From Arthrobacter methylotrophus (lineage in GTDB: Bacteria; Actinomycetota; Actinomycetes; Actinomycetales; Micrococcaceae), in NCBI RefSeq assembly GCF_039539965.1, contig NZ_BAABED010000001.1, positions 1,550,001 through 1,614,000 of the forward strand: a DNA stretch of 64,000 nucleotides. Direction: 5' to 3'. The notes below the pieces were generated by a model, which made no database searches, was not told where the DNA came from, and saw only the letters and a program-made list of their open reading frames with translations. Below are positions 26,326-34,974 of this stretch, piece by piece. A program made the position numbers and the translations under genes. Numbering within the stretch: position 1 is the first letter of the stretch; each line of letters starts with the position of its first letter.

Positions 26326-27060
26326 TTATTGGTCGATGGGTGTGACGGTGGCGCGGCGGGTCCAGCCGGCGTACTGCCGCGAAGCCTTCTCGGCCAGGTC
26401 GGGACGGCTGGCCCAGTCCGAGACACGGTAGTTTCCGAGGTTGTAGGTGCCGTTTTTTACCGACTCGATGTCGGCTTCGTAGCTGGCGATGTTCTTACGG
26501 GCCTGTCTGATGTGCTCCAGGGTGTGCAGTTTCAGTTCGGGAACAACCCGACCAACCTTTTTGACGTCGTACTCGAAGGTTTCAGGGTCGTAGCAGCCCT
26601 TGGTGTCACCTTTGGAGTTGCCCCACATGGTCTCGAGCGGCTCCCTGCCGCCTCCGGCCGGCATGAGGTAGTACTCGAAACCGTTGTAGGTGGGCTCGCC
26701 CTTGTAGTCGACGTCCGGGTCGCGGTCGTCGCGGAAGCGCTGCTTCTTGGCGAACTTCGGGTCCTTCAAGGCTTCTTCCCGGGCGGCGATGCTTGCCTGG
26801 GCGCGGATAATCGAAGCCTCACGGTCTTTGATGACCAATTCAGGAACTTCAGGGGAGAGGACAACCACGTGGCTGTACTCCTTGGTTTTGGAGGTGCGGG
26901 TGGCAACCCTACCGTCAGGGAGGGTGACAGAGGTGGTCCGGCCCTTGGAGGTGACCTTCGGTGCGGTGAGGCTGAGCTCGGGCTCGGCGTGGGTTGTGGC
27001 GGCGAACTGGCCGCCGGCGGGAACGCCCTTGGGTTGGCGTGCAGGGGTGTCTGTGCTCAT
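26326..27060 (-). CDS. GGQF-tagged protein, unknown
   Basis: 244 aa. Tag at residues 7-30 (ARQPKGVPAGGQFA). A Lys/Arg/Thr-rich segment (TSKGRTTSVTLPDGRVATRTS) precedes a helical region; YNGFEYYLMPAGGG and ETMWGNSKGDTKGCYDPETFEYDVK are its distinctive stretches. Box at 27069-27078. Not recognised. Confidence 0.72.
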   Translation of the reverse strand: MSTDTPARQPKGVPAGGQFAATTHAEPELSLTAPKVTSKGRTTSVTLPDGRVATRTSKTKEYSHVVVLSPEVPELVIKDREASIIRAQASIAAREEALKDPKFAKKQRFRDDRDPDVDYKGEPTYNGFEYYLMPAGGGREPLETMWGNSKGDTKGCYDPETFEYDVKKVGRVVPELKLHTLEHIRQARKNIASYEADIESVKNGTYNLGNYRVSDWASRPDLAEKASRQYAGWTRRATVTPIDQ

Positions 27061-27115
27061 GACTTGTCTGTGTGCGGCTGCGTGTCAAAACACCGATGAG
27101 GCATAGTCTTCACCT

Positions 27116-27388
27116 GTGGGAAATTTCGGGAACGATGGACAGGCGGCCACGATCGCTGAGATCAAGGCGCAGATGGACGTTCTGGGCTGGAAGCAACCCG
27201 ACCTGGTGGCGGCTTCCGGCGTCCCCACCAGCTCATTGCACCGCTATCTGGCCGGCACCCGCGACATCCCCCTTCCGGTAGTGGTGGAGATCGCCCGCGC
27301 ACTGGGCCTCACCCACATTGAACTGTTCAAGCGCGCACAACGCCAGCTAGACGCCGGGAGCTCCGAAAGCCGGACCAGGCGCAAATAG
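27116..27388 (+). CDS. XRE/Cro-type HTH regulator
   Basis: 90 aa, essentially one HTH domain: QMDVLGWKQPDLVAASGVPTSS then LHRYLAGTRDIPLPVVVEIAR. GTG start; TAGTCT lies 7 nt before it and no ribosome site is seen, so a leaderless transcript is plausible. It diverges from the tagged gene starting at 27060, so it could regulate that promoter or the array. Confidence 0.8.
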   Translation: MGNFGNDGQAATIAEIKAQMDVLGWKQPDLVAASGVPTSSLHRYLAGTRDIPLPVVVEIARALGLTHIELFKRAQRQLDAGSSESRTRRK

Positions 27389-27423
27389 GACCGCCCAGCA
27401 CTGGGCAGGACACCCCTCGGCAC

Positions 27424-28107
27424 TCAGTCGAGAGCGGTCAGCCCGTACTTGGCCGGGTTCTTGCCGACAATCTCGGCGTACTCCTTCGGGTAGTATTTGC
27501 GGGCCTCCTTGTGCGCGTGCTCGACATCGAAGGGCAAAAATTCCTGGTGGTGCGTGATGAACGCCTTGGCCCAGGCGCAGTCCTGCCCGTACCAGCCGGC
27601 CGGTTCACGCCACGCCGGGTCGATCTCTTCGGCACGCTCGGGGGACAGCTTGAAGCCGCCGTGCCCGGCAGTCCAGACAGCGTCAATGCCGACGGCGATC
27701 GGGGTGTGGCCCTGCAGCTTGCCCCACGGTGAAAGAGAACCTTCGGAGATGTGGTTGTGCTCGTACCGGGAAGCTCGTTCCCTGACCGCCTTGGCGTGGG
27801 CTTTGGCCTCGTCCAGGGAATCGTGGTGGGTCTGGTCACTGATGACCAGCGGCCGGGTGCCTCGGTGGTCGATGACCTTTACCCGGGCGCCTTCTTCACG
27901 GACGTCGGTGGTGACGCCGGCGGCGATGCCGCCGACGTGGCTGGTGTACACGTCGGTGTATTCGTCCCCGCCAAATTCCCAGTCGGTGCCGTCGGCATCG
28001 TGGAACGGGGTTACCGGTTTAGCGAGAGCAACTTGTGGTTCGGAATGGGTAGTCGGGGCGAATTGGCCGCCGACGGGGATTCCAGCGGGCTGGCGTTCGG
28101 TGCTCAT
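27424..28107 (-). CDS. GGQF-tagged DUF7007 protein
   Basis: 227 aa. Tag at residues 4-26 (RQPAGIPVGGQFA). Residues ~120-180 (LSPWGKLQGHTPIAVGI, TAGHGGFKLSPERAEEID, YGQDCAWAKAFITHH) match DUF7007, a family of mobile elements. Ends KYYPKEYAEIVGKNPAKYGLT, also kept in the next gene's product. Start overlaps that gene's stop. Function unknown. Confidence 0.75.
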   Translation of the reverse strand: MSTERQPAGIPVGGQFAPTTHSEPQVALAKPVTPFHDADGTDWEFGGDEYTDVYTSHVGGIAAGVTTDVREEGARVKVIDHRGTRPLVISDQTHHDSLDEAKAHAKAVRERASRYEHNHISEGSLSPWGKLQGHTPIAVGIDAVWTAGHGGFKLSPERAEEIDPAWREPAGWYGQDCAWAKAFITHHQEFLPFDVEHAHKEARKYYPKEYAEIVGKNPAKYGLTALD

Positions 28108-29069
28108 GGCTTGGTCCTGTCGGTGCCGGGCTTGACCTGGTAGTCAGCGTCCTTGGGGATGGTGTGGAAGTTGCGGATACGGTCGTACTCGCTGCTGGGA
28201 ACCAGGATGGTTCTCGGTTCGCCGGTGCGGGTGCCGGTGGAGGTGACGTCGGAGACGATCACCTCGGTCATGCCCTCGTGGTCTTTGGAGTAGGAGGCGG
28301 ACCAGATGCGCTGTACCTTGTCGTGGTTTTCGGCGAAGAAGACCTTCTCGTCCCGAACGCTGGATTCACCCGGGGCGATCGGCTTGTAGTCCGTGACGCC
28401 GTACCGGGCCGGGTCCTTGCCGACGGCCTTTTCGTACTCGTCCGGGAACCAGCGGCGGGCGCACTCGTGGGCGTACTTCTGGTGTTCCTCGGAGTAGGCC
28501 TCGCGGTGCGTGATCGCGGCGATACTCCATTCGCAGTCCTCCTCGTAGAACGAGTTTGAGTTTCTCCAGACGGGATCGACTTCCTTGTTCCGCTCCGGGG
28601 AGAGCTTCACGCCGCCATGGCCGGGGGTGAAGACGTTCGCGATACCTGGGGCGAGGTGGGTGACCCCGTCCGCGGTGCCCCACGGCGTCCGGGAGCCTTC
28701 ATGGATGCTGAACCGAGACGCGTACTTGGCCATCTTGTAGCGGTCGTCTTTCGCCGCTTCCTTGGCGTCGTGCAGGGTGCCGGCGCTGCCGTGCCCGACC
28801 TTCTTGTTGGTCCGGTAGTCGATGATGTCGTAGTCGTAGACACCCTCGGCGGCTTTGCTGGTGTCGATCCAGATTCCGACTTCGTTCACGGATCCGGCCT
28901 CGAGGATGGTCGCCTCCGGGTTGGCCCAGTCCCATTCGGTGTTGTCGGCGTCGAAGAAGATGTCCTTCTCCGGCAGGCCGACGGCGAGATCCGGTTCGGA
29001 GTGGGTGGTGGCGGCGAACTGGCCGCCGACGGGGATGCCTTTGGGCTGGCGGGACGCGTTATCAGTCAT
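28104..29069 (-). CDS. GGQF-tagged DUF7007 protein with C-terminal extension
   Basis: 321 aa. Tag at residues 6-28 (SRQPKGIPVGGQFA). The DUF7007 core (RTPWGTADGVTHLAPGI, TPGHGGVKLSPERNKEVD, YEEDCEWSIAAITHRE) is a tandem paralog of 27424-28107, plus ~95 extra C-terminal residues. Box at 29078-29087. Operon order 28104 then 27424 by ATGA overlap. Confidence 0.75.
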   Translation of the reverse strand: MTDNASRQPKGIPVGGQFAATTHSEPDLAVGLPEKDIFFDADNTEWDWANPEATILEAGSVNEVGIWIDTSKAAEGVYDYDIIDYRTNKKVGHGSAGTLHDAKEAAKDDRYKMAKYASRFSIHEGSRTPWGTADGVTHLAPGIANVFTPGHGGVKLSPERNKEVDPVWRNSNSFYEEDCEWSIAAITHREAYSEEHQKYAHECARRWFPDEYEKAVGKDPARYGVTDYKPIAPGESSVRDEKVFFAENHDKVQRIWSASYSKDHEGMTEVIVSDVTSTGTRTGEPRTILVPSSEYDRIRNFHTIPKDADYQVKPGTDRTKP

Positions 29070-29124
29070 GCCTTTGATGTGTGCGGCCCGATGCCGGATT
29101 GCGCAACAGGCCGGTCCCGGACTG

Positions 29125-29694
29125 CTAGCAGAGCTTCCCGGAGGCGAAGCCGATACCCAGGGCCGCCAGAGTGACGCCGGCGGAGATCCGTCCCTCGACC
29201 ATCATCCGTCGGACCTCCTCGACGGTGTACCACTCGGTGATGCAGCCGGATTCGCCTTCGATGTGGGCAAGGTCCATGGCGGCGGCGGGGACGCGGGCGA
29301 GCCAGGCCGATCCGGTGATCGGTGACAGGCCGGGGTTCTCGTAGAACGTGGCGAGCAGCTCGATGCTGTCCGCGATGATGGCGGTTTCCTCGGTGAGTTC
29401 CCGCAGAGCCTCGGTGGTTTCGATGGCGCTGGCGCCGCCGCCTGGAAGCTCGAGGACCCAGTCTTTCACCGGGTAGCGGTGCTGGCGGATCAGGCCGATC
29501 CAGGGAAAACCGTCCCGGAAGGCGATGGGGATGACGGTGACACCGAACTTGACGCCCATGTCCACGAGCGCGTATTCACCGCGGCTCCCGTCCGGCAGCA
29601 CGACCTGGTCGACCGTGACGGTGATTCGGCCGCGTTCGTAGACGGGTTCCCCGTCGAGGCGGCGGAACGGGGCGGGCAGCAGAGCAGTGGTCAT
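29125..29694 (-). CDS. Nudix hydrolase (ADP-ribose pyrophosphatase-like)
   Basis: 189 aa. The Nudix box GGGASAIETTEALRELTEET gives G-x5-E-x7-R-E-x2-E-E with T/A where G is usual at the end. Preceding strands (GVTVIPIAFRDG, LIRQHRYPVKDWVLELPGG) follow the ADP-ribose/NDP-sugar pyrophosphatase order. No GGQF tag, but box GCCGCACACA at 29703-29712 gives it the array's start signal. Possible NAD/ADP-ribose metabolism. Confidence 0.85.
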   Translation of the reverse strand: MTTALLPAPFRRLDGEPVYERGRITVTVDQVVLPDGSRGEYALVDMGVKFGVTVIPIAFRDGFPWIGLIRQHRYPVKDWVLELPGGGASAIETTEALRELTEETAIIADSIELLATFYENPGLSPITGSAWLARVPAAAMDLAHIEGESGCITEWYTVEEVRRMMVEGRISAGVTLAALGIGFASGKLC

Positions 29695-29734
29695 GCCGGC
29701 TATGTGTGCGGCAACAGTGCCAGACGACACCGGG

Positions 29735-30247
29735 TCAGTCGTCCATGACCCAGCGGGTACCGGAAGCGCGCTCCACGGCAGCGTGCCACTCGTCGACACC
29801 GGCGACGTACGGGAACGGCAGTTCGGGGTGGAACTGCCGTGCGGTGTAGTCGATGACATAGTCCCCGTCCCGGTCGCCTGCCAGGATGGCGATGTGCTGT
29901 CCGCCCAGGCGGTTCCGGCGGATCGTGATCTCATCCAGCCAGTCGGCCCCGAACTCGGAAGCACCGACCTCTTCGATGACTTCGTTCGTGGCGGCCCAGC
30001 AGTTGCCCAGGGCCAGGCGCGGGTCCCCCAGCTCCTGGAGAGTGACGGTTCCCTGCCGGGCAGGGGAGTGGTCGATGATTTCCAGATCGGGGAACTCGGC
30101 GAGAACGTACCGGGCGGCGTCCAGCCGGCGGGCCTGGATGGCGTCCGGGGATTCAGGGGAGGCCAGGGTGGTCCCGGGGTCAGCATGGGTGGTCGGGATG
30201 AACAGGCCGCCGGCGCCCCGCGGATGTTTTGTCGCCGTGAAGGTCAT
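29735..30247 (-). CDS. papain-fold-like protein with divergent GGQF tag
   Basis: 170 aa. The N-terminus KHPRGAGGLFIPTTHADP is the tag with GGQF changed to GGLF. The body has GNCWAATNEVIEEV (candidate nucleophile Cys at ~82), GQHIAIL (His ~115) and DYVIDYTARQFHPELPFP (Asp ~127). This Cys-His-Asp order with a TARQF strand is typical of papain-fold toxins/peptidases of polymorphic and mobile systems. Box variant at 30256-30265 (CCCGTACACA). Activity inferred only. Confidence 0.6.
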   Translation of the reverse strand: MTFTATKHPRGAGGLFIPTTHADPGTTLASPESPDAIQARRLDAARYVLAEFPDLEIIDHSPARQGTVTLQELGDPRLALGNCWAATNEVIEEVGASEFGADWLDEITIRRNRLGGQHIAILAGDRDGDYVIDYTARQFHPELPFPYVAGVDEWHAAVERASGTRWVMDD

Positions 30248-30281
30248 GCACGCTTTGTGTACGGGCAGGTCCGGGGTACGA

Positions 30282-30316
30282 CAGAGCCCGCCGTCTGGTA
30301 GGTCGGCGGGGCTCTG
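30282..30316 (-). terminator. intercistronic hairpin
   Basis: CAGAGCCCGCCG pairs with CGGCGGGGCTCTG with one bulged G, 35 nt before the 30247 start. Confidence 0.6.
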
Positions 30317-30327
30317 GTGCGATTTCT

Positions 30328-30801
30328 CTAACGGCGGTTACGGCGGAGGAATTTCGGGATCATCTGGTCCCAGCTGACGTAGGTGCCTTCGGTTTCGGGC
30401 GCCGGAGCATCGCCGCGGTGCACGTCGACCATATGGCTTGCCGTTTCGCTGATCGCGTCGACGGTCTCACTGATGTCATCTCCGAGCTTTTCAGCTCTGC
30501 TCCAGAGTCCCCTGCGCGGTCGTGGATCCGGGCGGCCTTCCTCCTTGGCCATTTTCCGCATCCTGGCCCGCTCAGCAGAGGTGAGGCTGTCGTAGTCGAC
30601 CAGGGAGTTGTTCGTGTGGTCGAAGATGTGCTCGTACCAGAAACCCAGCTGGCGTTCCTCGGTCGGATCCGGCGCTTCAGCTCGGCTGTCGATGCTTGGG
30701 CTGGAGTGGTCGTGGTTGAGCGAAATGGTCGGCTCGGATCGCGGAGAGGAGACGAACTGACCTCCGGCGTGGGTGCCCTTCGGGGCCCTATCAATGCTCA
30801 T
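30328..30801 (-). CDS. GGQF-tagged protein (variant tag), small helical
   Basis: 157 aa. Tag variant DRAPKGTHAGGQFVSSPRSEP at residues 4-24: GGQF kept, flanks changed. Body charged and helical with LGDDISETVDAISETASHMVDVH and a basic end (KFLRRNRR). Not recognised. Box at 30810-30819. Confidence 0.68.
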   Translation of the reverse strand: MSIDRAPKGTHAGGQFVSSPRSEPTISLNHDHSSPSIDSRAEAPDPTEERQLGFWYEHIFDHTNNSLVDYDSLTSAERARMRKMAKEEGRPDPRPRRGLWSRAEKLGDDISETVDAISETASHMVDVHRGDAPAPETEGTYVSWDQMIPKFLRRNRR

Positions 30802-30858
30802 GAACTGTTTGTGTGCGGCTCCTTTCGAGGACGCTCAGCTCGAGAACCTGCGGGCAGT

Positions 30859-31230
30859 TTAGTCAGCGGCACGGCGAAAGAGGTAGACCCCGATCACCTC
30901 GCCCTTGGTGGTGGTGTTGTTGATGGTGCCCATGGTGTTGATTGTGGAACCGGTCTCGACGAAAACGTAGCCCGCATGCTCCAACTTCCAGCCGATCAAT
31001 TCAATCTTTCCGAGAAGATCGGCTGGGGGTTCAGAACGTCGGATTTCGCTTCCCCGACGCGACGGGACCGCTTTGCGAACCAGTTCGCTGAGTTTGAGTT
31101 CGATCTGGAAGAACCTGTCGTTGTTCTCAAAAGCAGCGGTCGCCTGGCCCAAGGGAGTCGCCGCGAACTCCTCCTGGGCGCGACTCGCGGCTTCAGCCCG
31201 CTTCTGTTCCTCGGTTTTGCCCCAAACCAT
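30859..31230 (-). CDS. untagged hypothetical protein
   Basis: 123 aa. Starts MVWGKTEEQKRAEAASRAQEEF, a charged helix, followed by a C-terminal beta-rich part (IELIGWKLEHAGYVFVETG, EVIGVYLFRRA). This is the form of actinobacterial DUF4177-like small proteins, but I do not claim the family. Start 31230 preferred to 31236 because GGGAAGG then sits 7 nt upstream. No tag and no box. Confidence 0.6.
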   Translation of the reverse strand: MVWGKTEEQKRAEAASRAQEEFAATPLGQATAAFENNDRFFQIELKLSELVRKAVPSRRGSEIRRSEPPADLLGKIELIGWKLEHAGYVFVETGSTINTMGTINNTTTKGEVIGVYLFRRAAD

Positions 31231-31323
31231 TGTCATGCCTTCCCGTCGGGTACTGTGCGGACAGCCTTGCATCTAGTGCGAACGCTGTTCAAGATCTTCG
31301 GCAGTGAGAAGCATGAGAGTGCG

Positions 31324-31719
31324 CTATGCGTTCCGGTGCGCGTTGAGCAGGCTCCGGCACAACTGGAATGCGATGGTCTCCGAAGCCACGACGCCGGGGT
31401 TGCGCTGCTCGTGGGTGACGACCGCATGGATAGCCGCATCCAACTTCTCGTCATCCTGCGCGGATGCCAGAACGTCGCCGACGTCGCTGATGTTCCGGGT
31501 GCCGGCCATCCTGTGCAGGAGCTTGGAGTCGTAAGCTCCCCGGACCAGGCGGCGGGAAAGGTTCCGCTGTTCGGTCTTGTCCATTTCATTCTCGGTGTAC
31601 CGGCGGTAAACCTCGGCAGAGGCGATGCCGGGGGTGAGGGTCAGGGACGGTTCGGGCCGGACTTCGGGGGCGAACCGGCCTCCGGCCCGGGTGCCGCGGG
31701 GATGGCGGGTGATGCTCAT
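31324..31719 (-). CDS. GGQF-tagged protein (GGRF variant)
   Basis: 131 aa. Tag RHPRGTRAGGRFAPEVRPEP at residues 5-24: Q replaced by R and H lost. Body helical (NEMDKTEQRNLSRRLVRGAY ... AIHAVVTHEQRNP). ATG overlaps the upstream stop. Unknown function. Confidence 0.68.
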   Translation of the reverse strand: MSITRHPRGTRAGGRFAPEVRPEPSLTLTPGIASAEVYRRYTENEMDKTEQRNLSRRLVRGAYDSKLLHRMAGTRNISDVGDVLASAQDDEKLDAAIHAVVTHEQRNPGVVASETIAFQLCRSLLNAHRNA

Positions 31720-32612
31720 GCGTTGTCGCCGCCGTCCCGCATCCAGGTCCGCATCGCTTCGATCCGACGGGCGAGCTGCCGGTCCGGATAGAAGGACTGC
31801 TGGTTCGCCGTCGTCGCGCGGCCGAGTTCGAGATCCACTGCGGCGTTGTCGACGTAGCCGCGGGTGGTGAGCCGGCCGATGGCCGGGTAGGCGAGGACGC
31901 CGCGGGTGGTGCGTATTGCGTTGATCTCCTTGGCGATCGCCACGGCTGCCATGTCGCTGACGGGACGCTTGCCGTGCCGGTCATCGACCATGCGGGCCAC
32001 CTCGTCTGTGCCCAGGCGCAGGCCGGCTGCGCGGGCCGCGTACGGGTCGGTCAGGACGGTGGCGCCCTCGACGCGTTCGATGATGAGCCGGCCCAGGTTT
32101 TCGGAGCCGAAGGAGCCGTGGTCGGATTCGTTGTGCAGTTGAACGACCTTGGTTCCGTTCCAGGAAGCGTCCACGACCTGGTCTTCGGTGAGGGATCCGT
32201 CAGGGAGCTGGGCGGTGCATTCGATGCCGACCTCGTCCCAGCCGTCGTCGGAGCGGACGTCGGCGTCGTAGCGTTCGGCGAGGAAGTCTTCGATGACGGG
32301 GCTGTTGTGTTCCAGCCACGCGTCCAGTGCGTCCCCGTGCAGGCGCGGGTCCGTGTCTGTGATGAGGTCTTTGATGTTCACGGTCTTGGCAGGGGAGACC
32401 CAGTAGCCGGAGCCGTCATCGGAGCGGGACACGGTCAGGGCCTCGATGACTTCCCCGTCGGCGAGTTCCGGGAAGGTGTCGCCGTCGCCGGGGGAGAGGG
32501 TTATGGGGCGTTGGACCGGGTCAAGCAGGAGAGTGGCTTCTGCGTGGGTGTCGGGGGCGAACTGCCCCCCGGCGGTGATGCCCTTGGGCTGCCGGTTCTG
32601 AGATGTCGTCAT
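31716..32612 (-). CDS. GGQF-tagged protein at the head of the array
   Basis: 298 aa. Tag at residues 6-27 (NRQPKGITAGGQFA, HAEA). Mixed alpha/beta body; EHNSPVIEDFLAERYDADV and a C-terminal helical part (SDMAAVAIAKEINAIRTTRG) stand out. No family recognised. Box at 32621-32630. Directly downstream of the AT-rich gap. Confidence 0.72.
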   Translation of the reverse strand: MTTSQNRQPKGITAGGQFAPDTHAEATLLLDPVQRPITLSPGDGDTFPELADGEVIEALTVSRSDDGSGYWVSPAKTVNIKDLITDTDPRLHGDALDAWLEHNSPVIEDFLAERYDADVRSDDGWDEVGIECTAQLPDGSLTEDQVVDASWNGTKVVQLHNESDHGSFGSENLGRLIIERVEGATVLTDPYAARAAGLRLGTDEVARMVDDRHGKRPVSDMAAVAIAKEINAIRTTRGVLAYPAIGRLTTRGYVDNAAVDLELGRATTANQQSFYPDRQLARRIEAMRTWMRDGGDNA

Positions 32613-33279
32613 GCCAGCTATGTGTGCGGCCGTCGCCAAAAGGGGCTGAAGTGGCCCCGGGCAAAGGTTTGGAGGGGAATTGGCCGCCCTACCGCCGGAT
32701 CCCACCAATCGGCCCGGAACCCACCGCCCGGCGGAGTGGGAAAATCCCCGGAATGGCGGGGAATATAGGGCCCCCTACTACTACTACTCTACTTAAACGA
32801 CCTTAAATAGAGATATATATATAGGGGCCCCTATTCTCTTCCCTAGAGACCCCTTAGAGACTCCCTCCCTTTAGTAAGAGAATACTTTTCCTCTCTATAG
32901 ACGCCCTATACGTACCGCCGAGTTGGTCGAGTGAGGGCCTGTTCCGACACGAAAATCCCGCCAACACTGGGATGCAGGGGCATAAACCCGTACTACCAGG
33001 GATAGGTTGACCGGTGTTTGAGGGGGTCATTACGGTGGAGTCGGGGTAATTGTGAGAGACCGTTGATTTCTCCTCATGTGATAACCTGAGGAACGAATCC
33101 GGTCACTAGAGACGAGGGTTATCACATGGCTCCCAAATGGGGGCCATTTCGTGTTTCAGGGGTCTTCTCAAAATCATCGTTCGGACATATCAACCAGGCT
33201 TCCCTTGACGAATCCGGAGGCACATATCTGTGAAATCCGGGCATCGCCGGAGGCTGCTTTCATCCCGGAAACGCGAAAA
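32613..33279. other. AT-rich gap with palindromes
   Basis: No convincing gene. 32760-32910 is far richer in A/T than its surroundings, with ATATATATA and a perfect palindrome ATAGGGGCCCCTAT near 32820-32836, plus a related copy TATAGGGCCCCCTA near 32764. TGTGATAACC (about 33076) and GGTTATCACA (about 33117) form a 10-bp inverted repeat. Candidates: promoter region, replication origin or regulator site. Confidence 0.55.
33126..33233 (+). CDS. possible 35-aa peptide
   Basis: ATG 33126 with GAGG 9 nt upstream opens a 35-codon frame (MAPKWGPFRVSG...). The first codons also form a hairpin (ATGGCTCCCA / TGGGGGCCAT, one mismatch), so this may instead be a structured RNA. Low support. Confidence 0.2.
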   Translation: MAPKWGPFRVSGVFSKSSFGHINQASLDESGGTYL

Positions 33280-33305
33280 GGGCCGCATCGGAAGCGATGC
33301 GGCCC
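33280..33305 (-). terminator. terminator of the 5'-nucleotidase-like gene
   Basis: Perfect 11-bp stem GGGCCGCATCG / CGATGCGGCCC with a GAAG loop, followed on the minus strand by CTTTTCG. Confidence 0.8.
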
Positions 33306-33315
33306 CTGCAGTGTC

Positions 33316-33897
33316 TTAGACGCTGACGGCTCCAAGAAGCGGGTACACGTGCCCGCGCCATTCCCGCCAGTCGGTCATCCGGGGTTTTCCGGTGACGGAC
33401 CGGTTGTGGGACTGGTCGTGGATCAGGTGCTTCCAGGTCGGCACGACGGCGCCGGTGATGATCCCTTTGTCGTCGATCAGGACGTCCCCGAGGACCACGG
33501 TTTTGTCATGGGTAAGGATGAGCTTGTCAACCCATTTCGGCCCGAAATGCTGGTCGATGGCGTCCAGCTTCCCCGGCACGCACCCCGGATTGGACCACGT
33601 CGGGGTCGAGCAGTGGAACACGTCCCAGCCCTCGTCGGCCATCTCCAGGATGGCGTCGACCGAGTGCGGGACCGGCTCCAGGCCGTTGTACAGATCCGGG
33701 TGGTTCATTGCCTCCCTCAGCACCGCCGGGTCGGCTCCGGGGCCGGCCAGGTCATCCCATCCGGTGCGCCGGTCATCGGCGACGATCGGGAAGGACGGGT
33801 CCAGGCGCAGCAGGATCTCGTTGAGCCGGACACCCCACTGCAGCCAGTTTCCGTCCATGTCGATGAGGGCGATGGGCTTGTCAGGATTTTCTCTCAT
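33316..33897 (-). CDS. 5'(3')-deoxyribonucleotidase-like HAD phosphatase
   Basis: 193 aa. IALIDMDGNWLQW at residues ~8-20 gives the HAD nucleophile D-x-D; HCSTP is motif II, KLILTHDK carries the motif III Lys and VLGDVLIDDKG the motif IV acids, in the order of the NT5C family. It would dephosphorylate dNMPs or a related substrate. Start 33897 is chosen because CACACA lies exactly 8 nt upstream. Untagged. Confidence 0.78.
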   Translation of the reverse strand: MRENPDKPIALIDMDGNWLQWGVRLNEILLRLDPSFPIVADDRRTGWDDLAGPGADPAVLREAMNHPDLYNGLEPVPHSVDAILEMADEGWDVFHCSTPTWSNPGCVPGKLDAIDQHFGPKWVDKLILTHDKTVVLGDVLIDDKGIITGAVVPTWKHLIHDQSHNRSVTGKPRMTDWREWRGHVYPLLGAVSV

Positions 33898-33995
33898 GTG
33901 TCTCATGTGTGGGGAACATGCGTAGACGCTCCCCGGCACAAAGGAAAGGACCGCCCCGTGACGGGACGGCCCCTTGGGGTTCGGCTAACGACGGG

Positions 33996-34592
33996 TCATG
34001 CGACGGCGCCCTGCTGGACGGAGCTGGAGTTGTCGGCGGCCACGGCGTAGAAGGCGGCCGTGTTGGCCAGCAGCTCCCAGCGTTCCCGGTTCTCCTCCTG
34101 GCCGTTCTCGAGCAGGTCATCTTCGTCGGTGTAGTCGGATTCCTCGATCAGCAGCTCGTACTTGTGCTCCGGGTTCAGGACATGTCCGCGGTCCTCCCAA
34201 TGCTTCATTTCCTCATGAACGGCGAAGCGGATGAGTTCGATGTGGTGCTCGCGCTTGTCCCGGGGCAGGTGGCGCAGGGCGTCCTCGAGGTTCTTCACGG
34301 CCTCGGCCCGGGTCTGCGGTGCGCCGTCCTCCCCGGTCCAATACACCGAGTAGGAGTCCCGGATCAGGTCCGCGACCTTCCCGGCGTTGATGGCCGACTT
34401 CGCCGGGATCCGGGGCAGTGCCTGAAGTTCTTTGCGGAGACCCGGTCCGCGGTCGGCTTCGAAATCGTAGTCGAAGTCAGGGCCGTCGACCGGGGCCGGG
34501 ACGAGGGTGAGGGTGGGTTCGGTGTGCGGAACGGGAGCGAACTGCCCCCCGGTGACGACGCCTGCAGGGACCCGAGCTGTGATGTTCTCCAT
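33996..34592 (-). CDS. GGQF-tagged protein (ARVPAG variant)
   Basis: 198 aa. Tag ARVPAGVVTGGQFAPVPHTEP at residues 6-26. Body helical and acidic, with REHHIELIRFAVHEEMKHWE and a C-terminal ELLANTAAFYAVAAD. Not recognised. Box at 34601-34610. Confidence 0.72.
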   Translation of the reverse strand: MENITARVPAGVVTGGQFAPVPHTEPTLTLVPAPVDGPDFDYDFEADRGPGLRKELQALPRIPAKSAINAGKVADLIRDSYSVYWTGEDGAPQTRAEAVKNLEDALRHLPRDKREHHIELIRFAVHEEMKHWEDRGHVLNPEHKYELLIEESDYTDEDDLLENGQEENRERWELLANTAAFYAVAADNSSSVQQGAVA

Positions 34593-34974
34593 GCCCGATA
34601 TGTGTGCGGCAGCGTGGGTGGACGTCGACGGCCGGTCCCTCTGTAGATCATCAATGAAGAAGGTCCGCGCTCAGGTCGCAATTCTCTGGGACGATCAGCT
34701 CAACGACAAGGGCACCGTCACCTTCCGCGGAGTCGAGATCGGCCGCTCTGAGGTCAACTGAGCCCATTCTCAAGCCCTAGATGGGCACACAGGGCCGCCC
34801 ATGTACTGACCGCAGCCTCTTGAATTCGATGGCAGATCCGAGGACCATGACCTACATTGTTTGATACTTTTCCGGTACGTCACGTGTTGAGCGGAACCCA
34901 CCCGACGCGCGAACATTTCGACAACGCATGTCGAGATTCCTCACCCCCCTTGTGTCAAGTATTTGGAACGGGTC
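34593..34974. other. 380 nt with at most one tiny reading frame
   Basis: A rightward 35-codon frame (34654-34761, MKKVRAQVAILWDDQ...) has no ribosome site; it may be a remnant. The rest, to 34974, is less GC-rich and shows no gene. Confidence 0.4.

Noticed and set aside
34654..34761. 35-codon plus-strand frame as a gene
   Set aside because: No ribosome site or box; kept only as a possible remnant.
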